A stretch of DNA of 5,265 nt. It comes from Candidatus Caccocola faecipullorum (GTDB taxonomy: Bacteria; Synergistota; Synergistia; Synergistales; Synergistaceae). Made by a program: the position numbers and the translations under genes. The notes beneath the pieces were generated by a model that worked only from the letters and a program-made list of their open reading frames with translations, did no database searches and was not told where the DNA came from. Below, one piece after another: positions 1-5,265 of the stretch; the stretch's first letter is position 1, and every line of letters begins with the position of its first letter. Where the stretch lies: positions 1 to 5,265 of the forward strand of contig DVKA01000260.1 of assembly GCA_018716365.1 (NCBI GenBank), read 5' to 3'.

Positions 1-860
1 CGAAGGAGACAATTCTCGCTGCGCACAGAAAGCTCAAGATCTCTGACGGGCCGCGTATAGATGGAGTTTTCGCCCATCGGGAAGCCGGCCATTCCCGGGC
101 CGAATCCCTTGGAGCCGCCGAGCGCCGCGCGAGCGGCGTCGTCGTTTTTGATTATCTCGTCAAGCGCGCTGGTGCCGGGACCCGCGAGCGCGTCGACTAT
201 CGACGCGTAGTATCCTTTGAGGATGCGGCTCGCCTGGATGACCGCCGACTCGGGCGAAACGACTTCGTTCGTCCATATTTCGAGCGTGAGGCTGTCGTAG
301 TCGGTTCTCTGCCCCATGCGCTTGTCCTGTATGTCATATTTTACACGCTGCACAGGAGAGAAAAGCGCGTCGGTCTGGAGCGCGTCGACCGGAAGGTACG
401 AGGCCCTCGGACGGTCGATCGGCGCGTATCCGGTGCCGGTGGCCACGTATATGTCCATCGAAATGGAGTGGCCTTCTTCGATGGTGCATATATAGGCCTC
501 GGGATCCGGGAATTCGATCTCACTGTCAGGGTCGATGTCGGAAACCGTAACCACCTTCGGCCCCTTGGCCTCGAGGTGGAGCGTGCGGACCGTCGCCGAA
601 TGGCAGCGGACGGGGACGTGCTTCATGTTCACAAGAAGCTCGATGACGTCCTCCTTGACTCCCGGAATAGTGCTGAATTCATGCATTACGCCTTCGATGC
701 GCACCGCTACCACGGCCGCGCCGCTTATAGAAGAGAGCAGGACGCGGCGCAGAGAGTTGCCAAGCGTTACGCCATAGCCTCTTTCAAGGGGCTCGATGGT
801 GATTTTACCATACGACGGGGTGGATTCTTGTACTATGATCTCATGGCGATCATGCTCCAT
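1..860 (-). CDS. rpoA: RNA polymerase alpha subunit, 3' end outside window
   Basis: Alpha dimerises to start assembly of RNA polymerase; its C-terminal domain contacts UP elements and activators. I translated this gene by hand through 286 complete codons with no frameshift or stop; it runs off at position 1. The N-terminal domain shows the dimerisation signature LERGYGVTLGNSLRRVLLSS (25-44), then GAAVVAVRIEGVMHEFSTIP (47-66), GVKEDVIELLVNMK (67-80), and later DRPRASYLPVDALQTDALFS and ESAVIQASRILKGYY. A Gly-rich linker with GGSKGFGPGMAGFPMG (248-263) precedes RDLELSVRSENCLL (273-286), the start of the C-terminal domain; R280 corresponds to DNA-contact residue R265 of E. coli. The ATG at 860 is chosen because AAAGGTGG (869-876) lies 8 nt upstream; an in-frame GTG at 872 falls inside that sequence and is less likely. 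The gene follows rpsD by 23 nt. rplQ would be expected next, outside the window. Confidence 0.97.
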   Translation of the reverse strand, partial: MEHDRHEIIVQESTPSYGKITIEPLERGYGVTLGNSLRRVLLSSISGAAVVAVRIEGVMHEFSTIPGVKEDVIELLVNMKHVPVRCHSATVRTLHLEAKGPKVVTVSDIDPDSEIEFPDPEAYICTIEEGHSISMDIYVATGTGYAPIDRPRASYLPVDALQTDALFSPVQRVKYDIQDKRMGQRTDYDSLTLEIWTNEVVSPESAVIQASRILKGYYASIVDALAGPGTSALDEIIKNDDAARAALGGSKGFGPGMAGFPMGENSIYTRPVRDLELSVRSENCLL

Positions 861-883
861 GTTCTCCCCCACCTTTCGTTACG

Positions 884-1510
884 TTAACGTGCATAGAATT
901 CAACAACAAGCTGTTCGTTCACAGGTACGTCTATCTGCTCGCGAACCGGTACTGTAAGTAACGTGCCTGACATTGTTTCCTGATTAAATTCGAGCCATGC
1001 CGGGATGCTGCGCGCTGCGGAAGCCTCGGCGTTGTCTTTGAGCGTCTGGATGTCGCGGCTGCCTTCCGCTACGGCGACGACGTCGCCGGGCTTGAGCACC
1101 GCGCTGGGGATGTTGAGCTTGCGGCCGTTGACCGTGAAGTGGCCGTGGCTGACGAGCTGGCGCGCCTGGGCGCGGCTCACGCCGAAGCCTAGACGGTAGA
1201 CGACGTTGTCGAGACGGCGTTCGAGGAGCTGAAGGAAGTTATGGCCAGTCTGCCCCGCCATGCCGGTAGCCTTCTCGTATATCGTGCTGAACTGCGTCTC
1301 GTTGATGCCGTAGAAGCGGCGGAGTTTCTGCTTCTCGCGGAGACGGATTCCGTATTCGCTCTGCTTGCCGCGGCGCGTGCCGTGCTGGCCGGGCTTCGAG
1401 TTGCGTTTGGTGAGGCCGCACTTCTCGGTGTAGCAGCGGTCACCCTTCAAAAAGAGCTTGGCTCCCTCTGCGCGGCAAAGCCTGCATACGGGTCCTGTAT
1501 ATCTGCTCAT
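884..1510 (-). CDS. rpsD: 30S ribosomal protein S4, zinc-binding (C+) form
   Basis: S4 is a primary 16S rRNA-binding protein that nucleates 30S body assembly and helps mRNA unwinding at the entry channel; in several bacteria it also represses its own operon. The 208-residue product starts MSRYTGPVCRLCRAEGAKLF and carries four cysteines C9-X2-C12-X13-C26-X4-C31, the zinc knuckle seen in Thermus S4 and absent from the E. coli protein. Then come PGQHG (41-45), the RLREKQKLRRFYGI block (56-69), and the S4 RNA-binding domain around LLERRLDNVVYRLGFGVSRA to SHGHFTVNGRKLNIPS, with KPGDVVAV after it. It ends VPVNEQLVVEFYAR, the family C-terminus. The ATG at 1510 has AAGGAGG at 1522-1528, 11 nt upstream. 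Sitting between rpsK and rpoA is the alpha-operon arrangement, unlike Bacillus subtilis, where rpsD is elsewhere. Confidence 0.98.
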   Translation of the reverse strand: MSRYTGPVCRLCRAEGAKLFLKGDRCYTEKCGLTKRNSKPGQHGTRRGKQSEYGIRLREKQKLRRFYGINETQFSTIYEKATGMAGQTGHNFLQLLERRLDNVVYRLGFGVSRAQARQLVSHGHFTVNGRKLNIPSAVLKPGDVVAVAEGSRDIQTLKDNAEASAARSIPAWLEFNQETMSGTLLTVPVREQIDVPVNEQLVVEFYAR

Positions 1511-1534
1511 GTGTACAAGTACCTCCTTCTGGGA

Positions 1535-1927
1535 CTACACGCGGCGCCGTTTCGGAGGACGGCATCCGTTGTGCGGGATCGGCGTTGCGTCGCGGATCAC
1601 ATTGACCTGGAGTCCGGCCGCCTGAAGCGAGCGGATAGCCGACTCGCGTCCCGGTCCGGGGCCCTTTACGACGACGTCTATCTCGACGACTCCGTGGTCC
1701 TGCGCCACCTTGGCGGCCTGAGCGGCCGACATCTGAGCGGCATACGGGGTCGACTTACGGGTTCCCTTGAAGCCGACGTTGCCGCCCGAGGCCCAGGAGA
1801 GCGCGTTGCCCTGCTTGTCGGTAAGCGTCACTATCGTGTTGTTGAATGTCGAATATATATGTGCTACGCCGTAGCTTACGTTCTTTCTTTCCTTGCGCTT
1901 GCGGCTGCGCTGTACGCGTTTGGCCAA
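1535..1927 (-). CDS. rpsK: 30S ribosomal protein S11, TTG start
   Basis: S11 is part of the 30S platform near the mRNA exit channel and binds 16S rRNA with S18 and bS21. The product is 130 residues, the standard length: basic N-terminus [20 protein letters not shown], core [16 protein letters not shown] (22-37), [20 protein letters not shown] (40-59), [13 protein letters not shown] (89-101) and the conserved end [15 protein letters not shown] (116-130), whose Asn-Gly is the isoaspartate-prone site known in E. coli S11. The start codon is TTG at 1927. An in-frame TAA at 1931-1933 lies two codons upstream and the family N-terminus AKR follows immediately, so no ATG or GTG alternative exists. 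A strong AGGGAGGG (1936-1943) sits 8 nt upstream and may compensate for the weak start. The gene starts 21 nt after the rpsM stop. Confidence 0.98.
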   Translation of the reverse strand: MAKRVQRSRKRKERKNVSYGVAHIYSTFNNTIVTLTDKQGNALSWASGGNVGFKGTRKSTPYAAQMSAAQAAKVAQDHGVVEIDVVVKGPGPGRESAIRSLQAAGLQVNVIRDATPIPHNGCRPPKRRRV

Positions 1928-1935
1928 CTGTTATT

Positions 1936-1943
1936 CCCTCCCT
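1936..1943 (-). promoter_or_regulatory. rpsK ribosome-binding site supporting a TTG start
   Basis: AGGGAGGG on the minus strand, 8 nt from the TTG at 1927. It lies between the rpsM stop (1949-1951) and an in-frame TAA at 1931-1933. It decides the start: the TAA excludes any upstream codon, and the spacing to the TTG is optimal. Confidence 0.88.
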
Positions 1944-1948
1944 AAACC

Positions 1949-2326
1949 TTACTTCGTAGCTTTCTTCTTGCCGGCGACTGTCCTCTTCGGACCTTTGCGC
2001 GTGCGGGCGTTCGTCTTCGTTCTCTGCCCTCTCACGGGGAGGCCGAGGCGGTGACGGAGGCCGCGGTAGCATCCAATATCCATCAGACGCTTGATGTTCA
2101 TCGCGATGTCGCGGCGGAGATCGCCTTCGACGTGACGGTTGTTTTCAATTTCCGCGCGGAGCTTCTGCTCTTCTTCCTCAGTGAGGTCTTTGACGCGGGT
2201 ATTCGGGTTGATCCCAGTGACTTTTATAATGTCGTTCGCTACTGCCGGCCCGATACCGAAAATATAGGTAAGGGCTATTTCGATTCTTTTCTCACGCGGC
2301 AGGTCGACACCGGCTAGACGAGCCAT
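1949..2326 (-). CDS. rpsM: 30S ribosomal protein S13
   Basis: S13 sits in the head of the small subunit, contacts 16S rRNA, S19 and the large subunit (bridges B1a/b), and its C-terminal tail reaches the P-site tRNA. The 125-residue product is of normal length. It begins [20 protein letters not shown], has the helix-two turns-helix region [20 protein letters not shown] (21-40), the mid-region [21 protein letters not shown], the signature [20 protein letters not shown] (about 90-109) and the basic tail [14 protein letters not shown]. The ATG at 2326 has an AAGGAGG ribosome-binding sequence (2336-2342) 9 nt upstream, lying inside the last codons of rpmJ. It is the first gene of the classic alpha cluster, but here it follows rpmJ with no separate leader. 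Confidence 0.98.
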   Translation of the reverse strand: MARLAGVDLPREKRIEIALTYIFGIGPAVANDIIKVTGINPNTRVKDLTEEEEQKLRAEIENNRHVEGDLRRDIAMNIKRLMDIGCYRGLRHRLGLPVRGQRTKTNARTRKGPKRTVAGKKKATK

Positions 2327-2332
2327 TCCCTG

Positions 2333-2458
2333 CTACCTCCTTGCACCCTGGCGCTGCTTGTGGCGCGGGTTTCTGCTGCATATTACGCGCACGACGCCGT
2401 GGCGCTTGATAACTCTGCAGTATTCACATATCGGCTTGACCGACGGTCTTACTTTCAT
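2333..2458 (-). CDS. rpmJ: 50S ribosomal protein L36, zinc-binding form
   Basis: Small large-subunit protein that binds 23S rRNA. Hand translation gives 41 residues: [20 protein letters not shown], then a central [13 protein letters not shown] and the family end KQRQG followed by an extra Ala-Arg-Arg. The zinc-ribbon ligands are all present: C11, C14, C27 and H33, so this is the zinc-dependent form. Most L36 proteins stop at QG (37-38 residues). Here the final codons GCA AGG AGG also form the ribosome-binding sequence of rpsM, so the three extra residues come from reading through that site before the TAG. The ATG at 2458 has an ideal AAGGAGG at 2469-2475, 10 nt upstream. Only 6 nt separate its stop from the rpsM start. 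Too short for many gene finders but unmistakable. Confidence 0.97.
   Translation of the reverse strand: MKVRPSVKPICEYCRVIKRHGVVRVICSRNPRHKQRQGARR
2336..2342 (-). promoter_or_regulatory. rpsM ribosome-binding site inside the rpmJ coding end
   Basis: AAGGAGG on the minus strand, 9 nt before the rpsM ATG at 2326. It is also read as part of the final Ala-Arg-Arg codons of rpmJ, whose TAG stop lies at 2333-2335, between this site and the rpsM start. Ribosomes ending rpmJ therefore pass over and stop next to the rpsM start, an arrangement that suggests coupled translation of L36 and S13. Confidence 0.9.
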
Positions 2459-2468
2459 TAAATGCAGA

Positions 2469-2475
2469 CCTCCTT
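2469..2475 (-). promoter_or_regulatory. rpmJ ribosome-binding site
   Basis: A full AAGGAGG on the minus strand, 10 nt before the rpmJ ATG at 2458. It sits in the 52-nt infA-rpmJ spacer and confirms this 41-codon gene and its start. Confidence 0.88.
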
Positions 2476-2495
2476 GAGTAAACTTGTTCCCCGAC

Positions 2496-2511
2496 GACGA
2501 TTATTATCGTC
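2496..2511 (-). other. Small perfect hairpin at the infA stop / rpmJ leader
   Basis: The minus strand reads GACGAT-AATA-ATCGTC, a perfect 6-bp stem with a 4-nt loop. It begins in the last base of the infA TAG stop and occupies the upstream third of the infA-rpmJ spacer. No U-run follows (the next bases are GTCGGGGAAC), so it does not look like an intrinsic terminator. It could affect mRNA stability or processing, or be chance; the stem is short and AT-containing. Confidence 0.4.
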
Positions 2512-2729
2512 TACTTATATCTGTATGTTATCCGTCCGCGGGTCAGATCGTAGGGCGAAAGCTGCAAGAGCACCCTGTCGCCCGGAAGTATTCTGATGAA
2601 ATGCATACGCATTTTACCCGAAACATGAGCCAAAATTTTATGACCGTTTTCCAGCTCCACGCGGAACATAGCGTTGGGAAGCGGCTCAACAACTTTGCCC
2701 TTTACTTCGATTACCTCTTCTTTGGCCAT
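2511..2729 (-). CDS. infA: Translation initiation factor IF-1
   Basis: IF-1 binds the A site of the 30S subunit and, with IF-2 and IF-3, sets up correct initiation. The product is 72 residues, the standard bacterial length, and is one S1-type OB-fold: [18 protein letters not shown] at the start, then [12 protein letters not shown], the conserved [19 protein letters not shown], and the end RGRITYRYK. The start is the ATG at 2729, which gives the family N-terminus MAKEE. A TTG at 2756 in the same frame would only translate the ribosome-binding sequence. AGGAGG at 2743-2748 lies 13 nt upstream of the ATG, longer than usual. The first 19 nt are shared with the end of the KOW gene in another frame, so ribosomes finishing that gene terminate just past the infA start, which may help initiation. 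A 52-nt spacer separates it from rpmJ. Confidence 0.97.
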   Translation of the reverse strand: MAKEEVIEVKGKVVEPLPNAMFRVELENGHKILAHVSGKMRMHFIRILPGDRVLLQLSPYDLTRGRITYRYK

Positions 2730-3055
2730 CCGGCTGATCCATCCTCCTGTTTGCAAGATGTGCAGTCTTTGTTCATCACAACCGAAATCTCCTGCATCAA
2801 CCAGCCGTTGTCCAGAGGTTTCCCGCTAGCGACACGCCCGGCCACATCTTCGAGATTGTAGTGCGTCTGCTGCAGATGAATAACATTTTTTCTCTTGGGT
2901 TTGGAGGCTGTGTACTCCGACCCGTTGGCGATCAAAATCCTCCCGTCGTGCGCGCCTACCACAGCGAAGGGCCTGCCTGCGAATTTTCCGCGGCGGACAA
3001 TCACGATGTCGCCCGTGCGGAAAGCTCCGGCGTCTTTGGAGGATTTTACTCCCAT
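2711..3055 (-). CDS. KOW-domain RNA-binding protein (L14e/L19-like small ribosome-associated protein)
   Basis: A 114-residue basic protein. Residues about 12-61 look like a KOW/SH3-like barrel: [22 protein letters not shown] is the KOW signature, with a second half around DGRILIANG (37-45) and a basic block [12 protein letters not shown] (51-62). Such proteins resemble archaeal/eukaryotic ribosomal protein L14e and are found in some bacteria in this slot between map and infA; their role is poorly defined, probably binding ribosomal RNA or the ribosome. Residues 66-94 may form helices. The tail has a CTSC pair (C98, C101) and ends WPKKR. I start at the ATG at 3055, which yields [10 protein letters not shown] just before the domain. 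The frame stays open upstream to 3202, but that stretch is Arg/Gly-rich and lies antiparallel-free within map coding sequence in another frame. The gene overlaps map by 10 nt and infA by 19 nt, pointing to tight translational coupling. The domain call is firm, the function is not. Confidence 0.85.
   Translation of the reverse strand: MGVKSSKDAGAFRTGDIVIVRRGKFAGRPFAVVGAHDGRILIANGSEYTASKPKRKNVIHLQQTHYNLEDVAGRVASGKPLDNGWLMQEISVVMNKDCTSCKQEDGSAGWPKKR
2743..2748 (-). promoter_or_regulatory. infA ribosome-binding site inside the KOW gene
   Basis: AGGAGG on the minus strand, 13 nt before the infA ATG at 2729, longer than the common 5-10 nt. It is translated in the KOW frame as part of its C-terminal tail (Gln-Glu-Asp). 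An ATG at 2742 follows it at once but is in a different frame from infA and is unlikely to be used. Confidence 0.75.
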
Positions 3056-3816
3056 GGCGTAAGGATCTCCACGCCGTCCTCCGTGACGAGAAGGCTGAAC
3101 TCGAAATGAGCCGCGTCGCTCCCGTCCTTCGTGACGACGGTCCACCCGTCCGCCAGAGATTCCACGTCCTCTCCTCCGGTCATCACCATAGGCTCTACAC
3201 AAAACGTCATCCGCGGTTTGACGGTAAGACCGCTTCCAGGAACTCCGAAATTCGGAACCTGAGGCGCTTCGTGCATCTTATGGCCGATGCCGTGACCGGC
3301 GTAGTCTCTCACGAGTCCGTAGCCGGCAGGAATCACGACGCTTTCTACCGCATGACCGATGTCTCCGAGCGTGGCTCCCGGCTTTACCGCGGCGACACCG
3401 TGATGGAGAGATTCAAGCGTAAGATCGAGCAGCCGCTGTCGCTCTTCGCTTATCTTCCCTACAGCATAGGTGCATGCCGCGTCGCCGAAAAAGCCCTCGA
3501 TTGAGGCGCCGGTATCGATACTGATTATATCTCCCTCTTCGAGCACGCGGCTTTTGGAAGGAATACCATGCACGACTTCGTTGTTGATCGATGCGCAGAT
3601 CGTGCCTGGGAACGGGACCGGCACCCACGGAACTTTGTATCCCTTAAAGGCAGGCTTGCCGCCCGCCTTAAGAATAAGTTCCTCAGCCGCCGCGTCGAGC
3701 GACAGAGTGTCGATCCCAGGTTTGACAAGATCCCTCATAAGCTTGAGGATGTCCGCTACGACCTGACCAGCCCTGCGCATCTTGGCTATGTCGCGGTCGG
3801 TTTTAAAAGTAATCAT
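3046..3816 (-). CDS. map: Methionine aminopeptidase, type I
   Basis: Map removes the N-terminal methionine from nascent proteins when the second residue is small. The product has 256 residues, the usual type Ia length, with no N-terminal zinc-finger extension. All five dinuclear metal ligands can be placed: D101 (SIDTG), D112 (FFGDAACT), H175 (AGHGIGHKMHE), E208 (FCVEPMV) and E239 (HFEFS). Active-site histidines H83 (NEVVHGIP) and H182 (HEAP) are also present. The spacing matches E. coli D97/D108/H171/E204/E235 with a constant offset of four. One difference: E239 is followed by Phe-Ser where many family members have His-Thr (FEHT). The ATG at 3816 overlaps the adk stop as TAATG, with an AGAAGG-like ribosome-binding sequence in the last adk codons. 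The 3' end overlaps the next gene by 10 nt. Expected to be active; identification is secure. Confidence 0.98.
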   Translation of the reverse strand: MITFKTDRDIAKMRRAGQVVADILKLMRDLVKPGIDTLSLDAAAEELILKAGGKPAFKGYKVPWVPVPFPGTICASINNEVVHGIPSKSRVLEEGDIISIDTGASIEGFFGDAACTYAVGKISEERQRLLDLTLESLHHGVAAVKPGATLGDIGHAVESVVIPAGYGLVRDYAGHGIGHKMHEAPQVPNFGVPGSGLTVKPRMTFCVEPMVMTGGEDVESLADGWTVVTKDGSDAAHFEFSLLVTEDGVEILTPWE

Positions 3817-4463
3817 TAGGCGTTGGCCTTCTTCTGCTCCAGTATCTTCAGGACGGCGTCCTTGCCGCCGGTAGCGTCTACCGCGACGAGAAGCCCCTGA
3901 TTGCTGTAGTAATCGATGAGGGGCGCCGTCTGCTCGTGGAAGACGGAAAGACGTTTACGAATTACCTCTTCCTTATCGTCGTCGCGCTGCACTACCTCTC
4001 CGCCGCACTTGTCGCATACGCCCTCTTTGGATGACGGCTTCAGAACGGTGTTGTATATCTCGCCGCACTGGCGGCACACTCTTCTCGAAGTCAGGCGTCC
4101 TACGACAGTGTCGTCGTCGATCATAAGATTGACGACTGCGTCAAGCTTAAGCTGCAGCTTGGAGAGCATTGCGTCAAGCGCCTCTGCCTGTGCTATCGTG
4201 CGCGGGAAGCCGTCGAGCATAAATCCCTCTTTTGCGTCTTCCTCCTGCAGGCGATGCTCCATCATAGCGATTATAACATCATCCGGCACGAGCTTGCCCG
4301 CGTCCATGTAGGCTTTGGCATTCTTTCCGAGCTCAGTTTCCTGTTTCACGTGGAAACGAAGCATATCACCGGTCGAAATATGGGCGACCGGATACTTAGC
4401 TTTTATACTGTCCGCCTGCGTACCTTTTCCGGCGCCCGGCGCACCCAGAAGAATGATCCTCAT
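3816..4463 (-). CDS. adk: Adenylate kinase, zinc-type long form
   Basis: This cytoplasmic enzyme catalyses ATP + AMP = 2 ADP and balances the adenylate pool. The 215-residue product has the P-loop GAPGAGKGTQ (7-16), the AMP-site motif STGDMLR (30-36), DGFPRT (84-89), and a long LID domain from about 123 to 160. The LID carries four cysteines, C130-X2-C133-X16-C150-X2-C153, the structural zinc site found in many Gram-positive and some other adenylate kinases; E. coli Adk lacks it. RDDD (160-163) and the Arg-rich IRKRL (168-172) close the active site. Length is typical of the long form. The ATG at 4463 gives the standard MRIILLGAPG start, with a GAGG ribosome-binding sequence upstream; spacing is slightly long. 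Its TAA stop overlaps the ATG of map by one base (TAATG), so the two are probably translationally coupled. Family and zinc role are known for homologues; zinc binding here is inferred from the intact cysteines. Confidence 0.98.
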   Translation of the reverse strand: MRIILLGAPGAGKGTQADSIKAKYPVAHISTGDMLRFHVKQETELGKNAKAYMDAGKLVPDDVIIAMMEHRLQEEDAKEGFMLDGFPRTIAQAEALDAMLSKLQLKLDAVVNLMIDDDTVVGRLTSRRVCRQCGEIYNTVLKPSSKEGVCDKCGGEVVQRDDDKEEVIRKRLSVFHEQTAPLIDYYSNQGLLVAVDATGGKDAVLKILEQKKANA

Positions 4464-4485
4464 TTTTCGATTCGCCTCTTTTGGA

Positions 4486-5265
4486 TTACAGTTTCAAAAG
4501 CCCGCCGCCTCTGCCGCCGCGGCGTTTCAGAATCCCTTCGTAATGGCGCATAAGCAGCTGCCCTTCAATCTGGTGTACCGTGTCAAGGGCAACGCCGACA
4601 ACGATTATAACCGCTGTGCCGCCAAAATAGAAGGTGTTTATGTTCATTATCCCGGTCATCATCGTAGGAACGACGGCTATAATCGCAAGAGCGACCGCGC
4701 CGCCGAGCGTGATGCGTCCCATTACCTTCTCGATGTAGTCGGTTGTCGGCTTGCCGGGACGGATACCGAGGATGAACCCGCCGTTCTTCTTCATATTATT
4801 AGATATATCTTCGGGCTTAAATACGACCGCGGTATAGAAATAAGAGAAGAAGATTATCATTATCACGTAGAGCACCATGTAGATCGGGCTGTTGGGGCTC
4901 ATGGCCTGCTGAACCGCCCTCGCCGCGCTGTTCTGGAAAAGTCCCGCCACTGTGTAGGGGAAGAGAAGAACGGAGGAGGCGAAGATTATGGGGATGACTC
5001 CCGCAGTGTTCACCCTGAGAGGGATAAAGCTGCTCTGCCCTCCGTACATTTTATTTCCGACCATACGCTTGGCGTACTGCACCGGCAGGCGGCGCTGTCC
5101 CTCCTGCAGCATGACGCAGCCCGCCACTACGGCGAGCATGACGGCTATCGCAAGAAGCAGAACCAGAGCGTTCATCTCTCCAAGACGTACGAGAGAGAAG
5201 GTGCGGACGACGGCCTCGGGAATTCTGACGACGATACCGGCGAAGATCAGCAAGGAAATTCCATT
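4486..5265 (-). CDS. secY: Protein translocase subunit SecY, C-terminal part (5' end outside window)
   Basis: SecY is the channel-forming core of the Sec translocon in the inner membrane; with SecE and SecG it passes or inserts unfolded proteins driven by SecA or the ribosome. The visible 259 residues start in the family motif NGISLLIFAGIV at the fifth membrane helix and run to the natural TAA stop, so roughly the first 40% is missing. Hydrophobic segments corresponding to TM5-TM10 lie near fragment residues 2-18, 33-53, 90-110, 128-149, 187-206 and 213-230. The two cytoplasmic loops that contact SecA and the ribosome are present: EGQRRLPVQYAKR (55-67) and the loop with FKPEDISNN (149-157) and GIRPG (167-171), which holds the conserved Arg equivalent to E. 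coli R357. The C-terminus ends in a short Arg/Gly-rich tail after YEGILKRR. adk follows after 22 nt, the usual spc-cluster order. A TTG at 5253 lies inside the gene and is not a start. Identification is secure. Confidence 0.97.
   Translation of the reverse strand, partial: NGISLLIFAGIVVRIPEAVVRTFSLVRLGEMNALVLLLAIAVMLAVVAGCVMLQEGQRRLPVQYAKRMVGNKMYGGQSSFIPLRVNTAGVIPIIFASSVLLFPYTVAGLFQNSAARAVQQAMSPNSPIYMVLYVIMIIFFSYFYTAVVFKPEDISNNMKKNGGFILGIRPGKPTTDYIEKVMGRITLGGAVALAIIAVVPTMMTGIMNINTFYFGGTAVIIVVGVALDTVHQIEGQLLMRHYEGILKRRGGRGGGLLKL

Noticed and set aside
870..872. An in-frame GTG start for rpoA
   Set aside because: It lies inside the likely ribosome-binding sequence; the ATG at 860 has better spacing.
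468..887. A 139-codon plus-strand open frame opposite rpoA
   Set aside because: It is a shadow of the hand-verified rpoA frame with no protein family resemblance.
881..890. The perfect 10-bp palindrome acgttaacgt at the rpsD stop as an operator
   Set aside because: It overlaps the stop codon, is short enough to arise by chance, and no promoter is visible nearby.
1241..1945. A 234-codon plus-strand open frame lying opposite rpsD and rpsK
   Set aside because: It is fully antisense to two unmistakable ribosomal genes, and its residues mirror their codon bias. It has no recognisable domain or ribosome-binding site.
2496..2511. The infA-rpmJ hairpin as a rho-independent terminator
   Set aside because: The stem is only 6 bp, is not GC-rich and is not followed by a U-run on the minus strand; termination inside this essential cluster would also be unexpected.
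2730..2756. A TTG start for infA adding nine residues
   Set aside because: The extension translates the ribosome-binding sequence, and the family N-terminus is MAKEE at 2729.
3056..3202. A longer N-terminus for the KOW protein, starting upstream inside map
   Set aside because: The extra 49 residues are Arg/Gly-rich out-of-frame translation of map; the ATG at 3055 gives a sensible start just before the KOW domain.
1..5265. A defence system, mobile element, CRISPR array or other novel multi-gene system
   Set aside because: Every part of the window is accounted for by conserved ribosomal, secretion, initiation and polymerase genes plus short gaps; no repeats, integrase, transposase or effector-like genes were seen.

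Overview
The whole window is one bacterial ribosomal-protein locus read on the minus strand. In transcription order, from high to low coordinates, it holds secY (C-terminal 259 residues; the 5' part lies beyond the window), adk, map, a small KOW-domain RNA-binding protein gene, infA, rpmJ, rpsM, rpsK, rpsD and rpoA (the N-terminal 286 codons; the gene runs off at position 1). This is the end of the 'spc' cluster joined directly to the 'alpha' cluster.

Genes are packed tightly. secY-adk is 22 nt apart. adk-map overlap by 1 nt (TAATG), map-KOW by 10 nt and KOW-infA by 19 nt. infA-rpmJ is the widest gap at 52 nt. rpmJ-rpsM is 6 nt, rpsK follows rpsM after 21 nt, rpsD follows rpsK after 24 nt and rpoA follows rpsD after 23 nt. 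No internal promoter or intrinsic terminator is visible, so co-transcription from upstream of the window is the simplest reading. No stretch over 300 nt lacks a gene. There are no tRNA or rRNA genes, mobile elements, CRISPR arrays or long repeats.

The products cover protein export (SecY), adenylate energy balance (Adk), N-terminal Met removal (Map), translation initiation (IF-1), the small and large subunits (S13, S11, S4, L36) and transcription (RpoA). Adk, L36 and S4 all keep complete sets of zinc-binding Cys/His residues.

The organism is a bacterium with moderately high GC. A KOW/L14e-like gene between map and infA, zinc-type S4 and zinc-type Adk fit anaerobic Firmicutes/Clostridia or Synergistota. 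Synergistota is my guess from the feel of the RpoA and S4 sequences and cannot be proven here. This is mostly an ordinary, conserved housekeeping region. The points most worth a second look are the poorly characterised KOW protein with its double gene overlap, the TTG start of rpsK, the rpmJ/rpsM junction that leaves no room for a separate S4-binding leader, and a long Gly-rich linker in RpoA.
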